Shown piece after piece: positions 23,160 through 26,569 of a DNA stretch of 26,569 nucleotides. Under the pieces are notes generated by a model. That model had not been told where the DNA came from, made no database searches, and worked only from the letters and a program-made list of their open reading frames with translations. Position numbers and translations under genes: made by a program. Origin of the DNA: DATJGF01 sp035495315 (GTDB lineage Bacteria; Verrucomicrobiota; Verrucomicrobiia; Limisphaerales; UBA8199); the NCBI GenBank assembly GCA_035495315.1, contig DATJGF010000112.1, positions 1 to 26,569 on the forward strand. Direction: 5' to 3'. Each line of letters opens with the position of its first letter. The first letter of the stretch is position 1.

Positions 23160-23322
23160 TGCGCTCAAGTCCGGATCGCCGCGCAACTCCGGCACCGCCT
23201 CCAGCAGGGCCAGCACCGTCTCGTTGAAAATGGAGAAGTCCTCCCCCGCGATGAAGTCATTGATGACGCCTCCTTTTTGCGCAGCCGGAAGGATTTGCGT
23301 ATGCCGACGCAGAGCTTGCCGC
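23160..23322 (-). pseudogene. Unrecognised coding fragment
   Basis: Read on the minus strand, this stretch encodes RRHTQILPAAQKGG, then VINDFIAGEDFSIFNETVL and ALLEAVPELRGDPDL, which has the residue mix of real protein. It lacks a native start: upstream, the frame enters the REP-like sequence at 23323-23351, and downstream it runs against the 62-aa gene. I do not recognise the family. Confidence 0.35.
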
Positions 23323-23351
23323 CTGACACTTGGCCCCTTTAGGACTGACAC
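23323..23351. repeat. Solo REP-like site related to the RAYT element ends
   Basis: It contains ctgacacttggcc (23323-23335), identical to 15851-15863 at the right end of the RAYT element, and aggactgacac (23341-23351), identical to 15847-15857 and inverted at 14828-14838. No transposase accompanies it. Confidence 0.65.
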
Positions 23352-23368
23352 GTACCTACGCGGAACTA

Positions 23369-25045
23369 TTACCTTCGGGCGGCGCGGTATTGTTCGAGAG
23401 TTGTTATGTTGACAGGGACTCGGTTGAGGTATTCCTGGACCAGGTTGGGGTCGAGGGGTTGTTGGAGGTAAGGCGCCACCTGGGCCGCTTGGCGCGGAAG
23501 CAGACCATTGTTTGCGGCGGCAAAAGCGAGCGCGGCAGTCTCGAGGGCGGTCTCGTTCTTGTTCACGCTGTTTGAGCTGCTGCTGTTGATTCCGAAGCTG
23601 AAATGCGTGTCGTATTCGTCGTCCGCCGGCGGAGCAATTTCATCGATCGAAACACGGCTGAGCTTGCCCGAGGCCACGATTTGATAGCGCTGAAGGATGG
23701 AAGCATCTACTGAGGAGCTCAAGAAAGGCTGTAGTTGGGATAGTTCTGTAGGAGACATTCCGCCATTGGCTTCACCGAATTTTTTGAGGGCTTCTTGCAT
23801 CATGGCCACAAATTTGCCTTTGGCGCGACTGCGCAAGCCGGACATCGCCTGGCGGAATTCCTCATCCGTTTCCAATTGTTTGAACTCACTGACGGCATTT
23901 AACCAATCGTTCTGGACTAGAAACTGGAGTTCGGGAATCTTCTTTTCGGGCAATTGGTCGAGCCGTTGGCGCAGTTGAGTGGCGCGGGAGGCGAGGCCCT
24001 TGGCGACCGAATCGATCTCGGCGTCATTCATTGGATTAGAGCCGGCGGTCTTCAATCGGGCCAGTTCGTGCGAGTCGCCGCGGAGTCGGGCGACTTCGCC
24101 ACGGAGCCTCAGGAGTTCGTTAGAAGGATTTCTTTCAGTGGCCACTTCGGGGGCGGCCGCCCGGACCAGCAGGTTGGAAAGACGCTGGTTTTCCTCGGCG
24201 AGTGGCTGGACCTGAGCGGTTAGAGTTTGGTTCTGCCGCTGCAGAATTTCGTTGGCTTCCCGCAGTTTGAGCTGGGAGCGATATTGCACTACCAGCGGTG
24301 TCGCGACGGTTGCGACGACAACGGCGCTTACGATTCCAAGTTTCAGTTTGGTCATACCCATAATTTTCAAGACGGTTAAAGTTGTGCCGGTGGTTGTCGC
24401 CGCAGTTGCAACCGCTGCCCCGGCGATATTAACTGCTAATCCGGCCGGCGCCGCGCTAACCGCATTGGCGGCAAATACAGCGGCTAGCGCAGCGGTCGAG
24501 GAGCTCACTCCCCGGCGAGCCAAAAAACCACGAAGCTTTTCCAAAGCGCGGCCAACGCGTTTGCGCGCCGCATCCTCGCTCAAGCCAAGCCGGGCGCCGA
24601 CCTCGGCGAGCTGGCGGCCTTCGAAGTAGCGAAGCAACACGGCGTTGCGCTCGTTTTCGGCCAGCTCATGCATCGCTTCGTCCAGAACTGGACGGATTTG
24701 ATCCCAAGCGGGTTCGGGCGCTGCTTCGCGCAACAGTTCTTCCATAGAATAGGCCTCCTGCTCACGCGCCTGCCGCCGTTGTTCGCTACGGATCATTTTT
24801 GCCGCAGCAAAGCGAGTGCTGGTGTATAGCCAGCCGGCCAGAACGCTGGCCCTGGCTAAGCTTGAGGCTTTGCGAGCGAGATCCACAAAGACGCTTTGCG
24901 TAACATCCTGCGCCAGATGGGCATCGCCGCCGACCTGACGCAAGGCTGCGGAGTAAACCAGATCGATGTGCCGTTGCACCAGTTCGGTGAAGACTGCTTC
25001 ACTCCGGGTCTCGGCATAGCGAGTAAGCAATTCGGAGTCGTTCAT
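23369..25045 (-). CDS. ECF sigma factor with membrane-anchored C-terminal extension
   Basis: This 558-residue protein starts at the ATG at 25045 (MNDSELLTRYAETRSEAVF); a longer in-frame start adds 14 poor residues. Sigma region 2 spans about 20-90 (LVQRHIDLVYSAALR..DAHLAQDVTQSVFVDLARK..LAGWLYTSTR) and sigma region 4 about 115-175 (AENERNAVLLRYFEG..LAEVGARLGLSEDAARKRVGRALEKLR). An Ala/Thr-rich hydrophobic stretch (183-225) and a membrane helix (about 235-254) follow. Next is a coiled coil (257-295) and 260 residues of helical sequence, presumably outside the cytoplasm. No anti-sigma gene is adjacent. Such extended ECF factors are known in Verrucomicrobia and Planctomycetes; the tail may replace a separate anti-sigma (inference). 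Confidence 0.9.
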   Translation of the reverse strand: MNDSELLTRYAETRSEAVFTELVQRHIDLVYSAALRQVGGDAHLAQDVTQSVFVDLARKASSLARASVLAGWLYTSTRFAAAKMIRSEQRRQAREQEAYSMEELLREAAPEPAWDQIRPVLDEAMHELAENERNAVLLRYFEGRQLAEVGARLGLSEDAARKRVGRALEKLRGFLARRGVSSSTAALAAVFAANAVSAAPAGLAVNIAGAAVATAATTTGTTLTVLKIMGMTKLKLGIVSAVVVATVATPLVVQYRSQLKLREANEILQRQNQTLTAQVQPLAEENQRLSNLLVRAAAPEVATERNPSNELLRLRGEVARLRGDSHELARLKTAGSNPMNDAEIDSVAKGLASRATQLRQRLDQLPEKKIPELQFLVQNDWLNAVSEFKQLETDEEFRQAMSGLRSRAKGKFVAMMQEALKKFGEANGGMSPTELSQLQPFLSSSVDASILQRYQIVASGKLSRVSIDEIAPPADDEYDTHFSFGINSSSSNSVNKNETALETAALAFAAANNGLLPRQAAQVAPYLQQPLDPNLVQEYLNRVPVNITTLEQYRAARR

Positions 25046-25409
25046 GGTTTCCAGAATATAGCACCCGTCGATTGCAAAACCGGACAAAAAAAGAACGGGA
25101 AGAAACGGCCGCTGTCGGTCCTGAATGGCGTAAGGTCAGAGTTTCTTACGGTATTGGGCAGCGTGAGGGACTCCCTGAAGATATGCCGCGGCTTATTCAA
25201 AGGGTGGATACGCTGAGGAGCCAAGCTCGCAAGAGTGCGGATCGCCCGCGTACACCGCGCTTGGGACGATGGGACGCGTGTACACCCCCAAACTAGCCCT
25301 CTCCATACCCTTATACAAACTCCTCCCCATCATACCGCGTCTATCTGCGCCTCAGCTCCTGCCGTAATTTATCTTGACATTCCGGATCGGTTCTTGGCAC
25401 AGTCGCTCA
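25046..25409. other. Gap upstream of the sigma factor gene
   Basis: No gene is visible. The first 80 bp would carry the promoter of the minus-strand sigma gene; a TATATT lies 13 bases before its ATG on that strand, but no matching -35 box at normal spacing is clear. tatcttgaca at about 25370-25379 is the sequence also found upstream of the intact RAYT gene. Confidence 0.4.
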
Positions 25410-25530
25410 ATGCCACGCCAGGCGCGCCTCCAAAACATCCCAATGTGATGTATCACGTCATGAGCCGCGGGAATCCTCGTCAGGACATCTATCGGGACGA
25501 TGCCGATCGGCTTGAAGTCGAAGCCTGCCC
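25410..25530 (+). pseudogene. Truncated, frameshifted RAYT transposase
   Basis: ATG 25410 opens on MPRQARLQN and hits a stop after 12 codons, but a +1 shift restores PNVMYHVMSRGNPRQD and IYRDDADR, the standard RAYT N-terminus. Similarity ends after DADR (about 25512), so the HUH and tyrosine regions are gone. It is a dead fragment of a second RAYT, distinct in sequence from the one at 14879. Confidence 0.85.
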
Positions 25531-25573
25531 CTTTTTTCTCTCGGTGTTACATCAAAATTGATGTTGAACAAAC

Positions 25574-25924
25574 ATGGACTTCACGGTAGAGTTCTACACT
25601 ACGGTCGCAGGCCGCATTCCGGTGCAAGAGTTCCTGGATGAGTTGAAAGCCAGTGATGCGGATGACTTTGCCGCGGTGATGGCGGGGCTAGCGAAGCTGC
25701 GAAATCGCCAATATCACCGGGAGCCTTTGTGCAAAGCGCTGGGCGGCGGTTTGTTCGAGTTACGCCACGTGGGCAAACTAAACAGTCGTGTATTGTGGTT
25801 CTACATGAAAGGGCGACGGATCATCGCCGTGCATGGGATACGCAACAAGGGCCAAGGGGTCTCCGCGCGAGACGTCCATGCCGCGAGGCAACGCATGACT
25901 GACTGGCTGGAGAGGGAACAATGA
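25574..25924 (+). CDS. RelE/HigB-type toxin (Gp49-like)
   Basis: This 116-residue protein of the phage-derived Gp49-like/RelE-ParE group has VEFYTTVAGRIPVQEFLDEL at the N-terminus, then PLCKALGGGLFELRHVG (51-67) and RVLWFYMKGRRIIAVHGIRNKG (72-93), the conserved strands of these ribosome-dependent mRNA interferases. Toxin-first order with an overlapping XRE antitoxin is the HigBA arrangement. Starting at ATG 25574 gives a full-length toxin. Its stop overlaps the antitoxin start (ATGA, 25921-25924). Confidence 0.92.
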   Translation: MDFTVEFYTTVAGRIPVQEFLDELKASDADDFAAVMAGLAKLRNRQYHREPLCKALGGGLFELRHVGKLNSRVLWFYMKGRRIIAVHGIRNKGQGVSARDVHAARQRMTDWLEREQ

Positions 25925-26271
25925 AGAAGACCAATTTCGATCGTTACCTGGAAGAACAACTGCAGGACGCGACCTTCGCTCGCCGGTTTCGCCGTGCGGG
26001 GGATGCCTGGGACATCGCCCTGCAGCTGGCAGCGTTAAGAAAACAGGCGGGCATTTCGCAAAAGGAGCTGGCGAGGAAGTTAAGAACTTCTCAGCAGCAG
26101 ATCAGCCGCCTGGAATCACCGGGCTACGAAGGTCACTCGCTTAGCATGCTTCGTCGCGTGGCCAACGCGCTCGGCGCCACTGTCCGCGTGACATTCACTG
26201 TTTCAGATACGGCACGAGGCGGAGTACTCTCGGAGGCACCCCCCCCTTACAAAACGCGCAAATCTGCTTGA
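25921..26271 (+). CDS. XRE-family antitoxin (HigA-like)
   Basis: This 116-residue DNA-binding partner of the toxin has an XRE helix-turn-helix at about 34-90: ALQLAALRKQAGISQKELARKL, then TSQQQISRLESPGYEGHSLSMLRRVANALG. In HigBA systems it neutralises the toxin and represses the shared promoter (family knowledge). Translation is coupled to the toxin by the ATGA overlap. The last 20 residues (GGVLSEAPPPYKTRKSA) are disordered-looking. Confidence 0.93.
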   Translation: MKKTNFDRYLEEQLQDATFARRFRRAGDAWDIALQLAALRKQAGISQKELARKLRTSQQQISRLESPGYEGHSLSMLRRVANALGATVRVTFTVSDTARGGVLSEAPPPYKTRKSA

Positions 26272-26293
26272 GTGAATTACAGCATCACGCCTA

Positions 26294-26317
26294 TTTGCCA
26301 AGAAGGACTTTGGCAAA
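26294..26317 (+). terminator. 8-bp hairpin after the toxin-antitoxin pair
   Basis: TTTGCCAA pairs perfectly with TTGGCAAA around GAAGGACT, 22 bases after the antitoxin stop. No T run follows, so termination is uncertain; it may be a weak or Rho-assisted end. Confidence 0.3.
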
Positions 26318-26423
26318 GACACCGGCTATTCGCACTTTTTCGTCACACCGAAGTGTTGTGTGATGTTACCTCCAGGGTTGAAGTCGCCGTGCCCCTCAGT
26401 TATGTTGGCCCGCTAACGTTGCT

Positions 26424-26569
26424 ATGACACTTACTGAAAAACTACTCGCGCGTGCATGCGGCAAACCCCGGGTGCAGGCGGGTGACAATGTCTGGGTTCA
26501 GGCAGATATCCTGATGACCCATGATGTCTGCGGCCCCGGCACCATCGGCGTCTTCAAACGCGAGTTTGG
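26424..26569 (+). CDS. Aconitase/LeuC-family large subunit (5' end only)
   Basis: The first 48 codons are visible before the window ends: MTLTEKLLARACGKP, then VQAGDNVWVQADILMTHDVCGPGTIGVFK. This is the N-terminus of the 3-isopropylmalate dehydratase/homoaconitase large-subunit group, with the H-D-x-x-G-P stretch that contacts substrate. The THDVCGPGTIGVF form is closer to the archaeal-type LeuC/HacA branch than to E. coli LeuC, so leucine synthesis is likely but not certain. The [4Fe-4S] cysteines lie beyond the window. Confidence 0.82.
   Translation, partial: MTLTEKLLARACGKPRVQAGDNVWVQADILMTHDVCGPGTIGVFKREF

Noticed and set aside
22881..23160. Downstream part of the minus-strand frame 22881-23351
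   Set aside because: It overlaps the 62-aa plus-strand gene, which has a start with an AAAGGG and more protein-like sequence; only the part upstream of 23160 looks coding.
1..26569. CRISPR array or phage-defence cluster
   Set aside because: No regularly spaced repeats of CRISPR size and no cas, restriction, CBASS or retron genes were seen; the only defence-like pair is the toxin-antitoxin at 25574-26271. The adenylate cyclase-like CdaA belongs to a housekeeping operon.

Overview
The window reads as a chromosomal segment from a Gram-negative, GC-rich bacterium, most likely a verrucomicrobial lineage close to Pedosphaera/Limisphaerales (inference; no marker gene is present). Pointers are a prepilin-like protein ending in an H-X9-DG motif, an ECF sigma factor carrying a long membrane-anchored C-terminal half, a secreted beta-sandwich protein with a C-terminal domain common in that group, PQQ-propeller gene relics, and intergenic spaces filled with short hairpin repeats.

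Layout. 1-1.5 kb: tRNA-Leu(GAG) and an outer-membrane beta-barrel gene, both on the minus strand. 1.7-6.7 kb: a VOC/glyoxalase gene, then a tight plus-strand operon folP - cdaA - cdaR - glmM - SAM methyltransferase, linking folate synthesis, cyclic di-AMP production and the first committed step toward UDP-GlcNAc and peptidoglycan. 7.0-8.8 kb: a minus-strand pair, a secreted lectin-like protein overlapping a pseudopilin. 8.8-9.7 kb: a repeat-rich gap holding a well-preserved cobalamin riboswitch (minus strand) with no recognisable B12 gene behind it. 9.7-12.7 kb: an ABC ATPase and its membrane partner, separated by 450 bp containing two opposed copies of a CT-rich palindrome. 12.9-13.8 kb: a DUF4197 lipoprotein.

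14.3-16.6 kb: a GNAT acetyltransferase and a broken PQQ-propeller gene on either side of a REP-associated tyrosine transposase (RAYT) bounded by perfect 24-bp inverted repeats. 17.1-21.3 kb: a 1230-residue CheB-CheR-PAS-histidine kinase with a single-domain response regulator directly behind it. 21.3-23.4 kb: small genes and relics (an 84-aa protein, a membrane ORF cut by an amber codon, a CPBP protease, a 62-aa protein). 23.4-25.0 kb: the sigma factor. 25.4-26.6 kb: a RAYT relic, a RelE/HigB-type toxin with its XRE antitoxin, and the start of an aconitase/LeuC-family gene that runs off the end.

No complete new defence or biosynthetic system is evident. The points most worth following are the orphan riboswitch, the RAYT element whose ends supply the stop codons of two genes, two families of hairpins with variable arms and conserved loops, and the membrane-tethered sigma factor.
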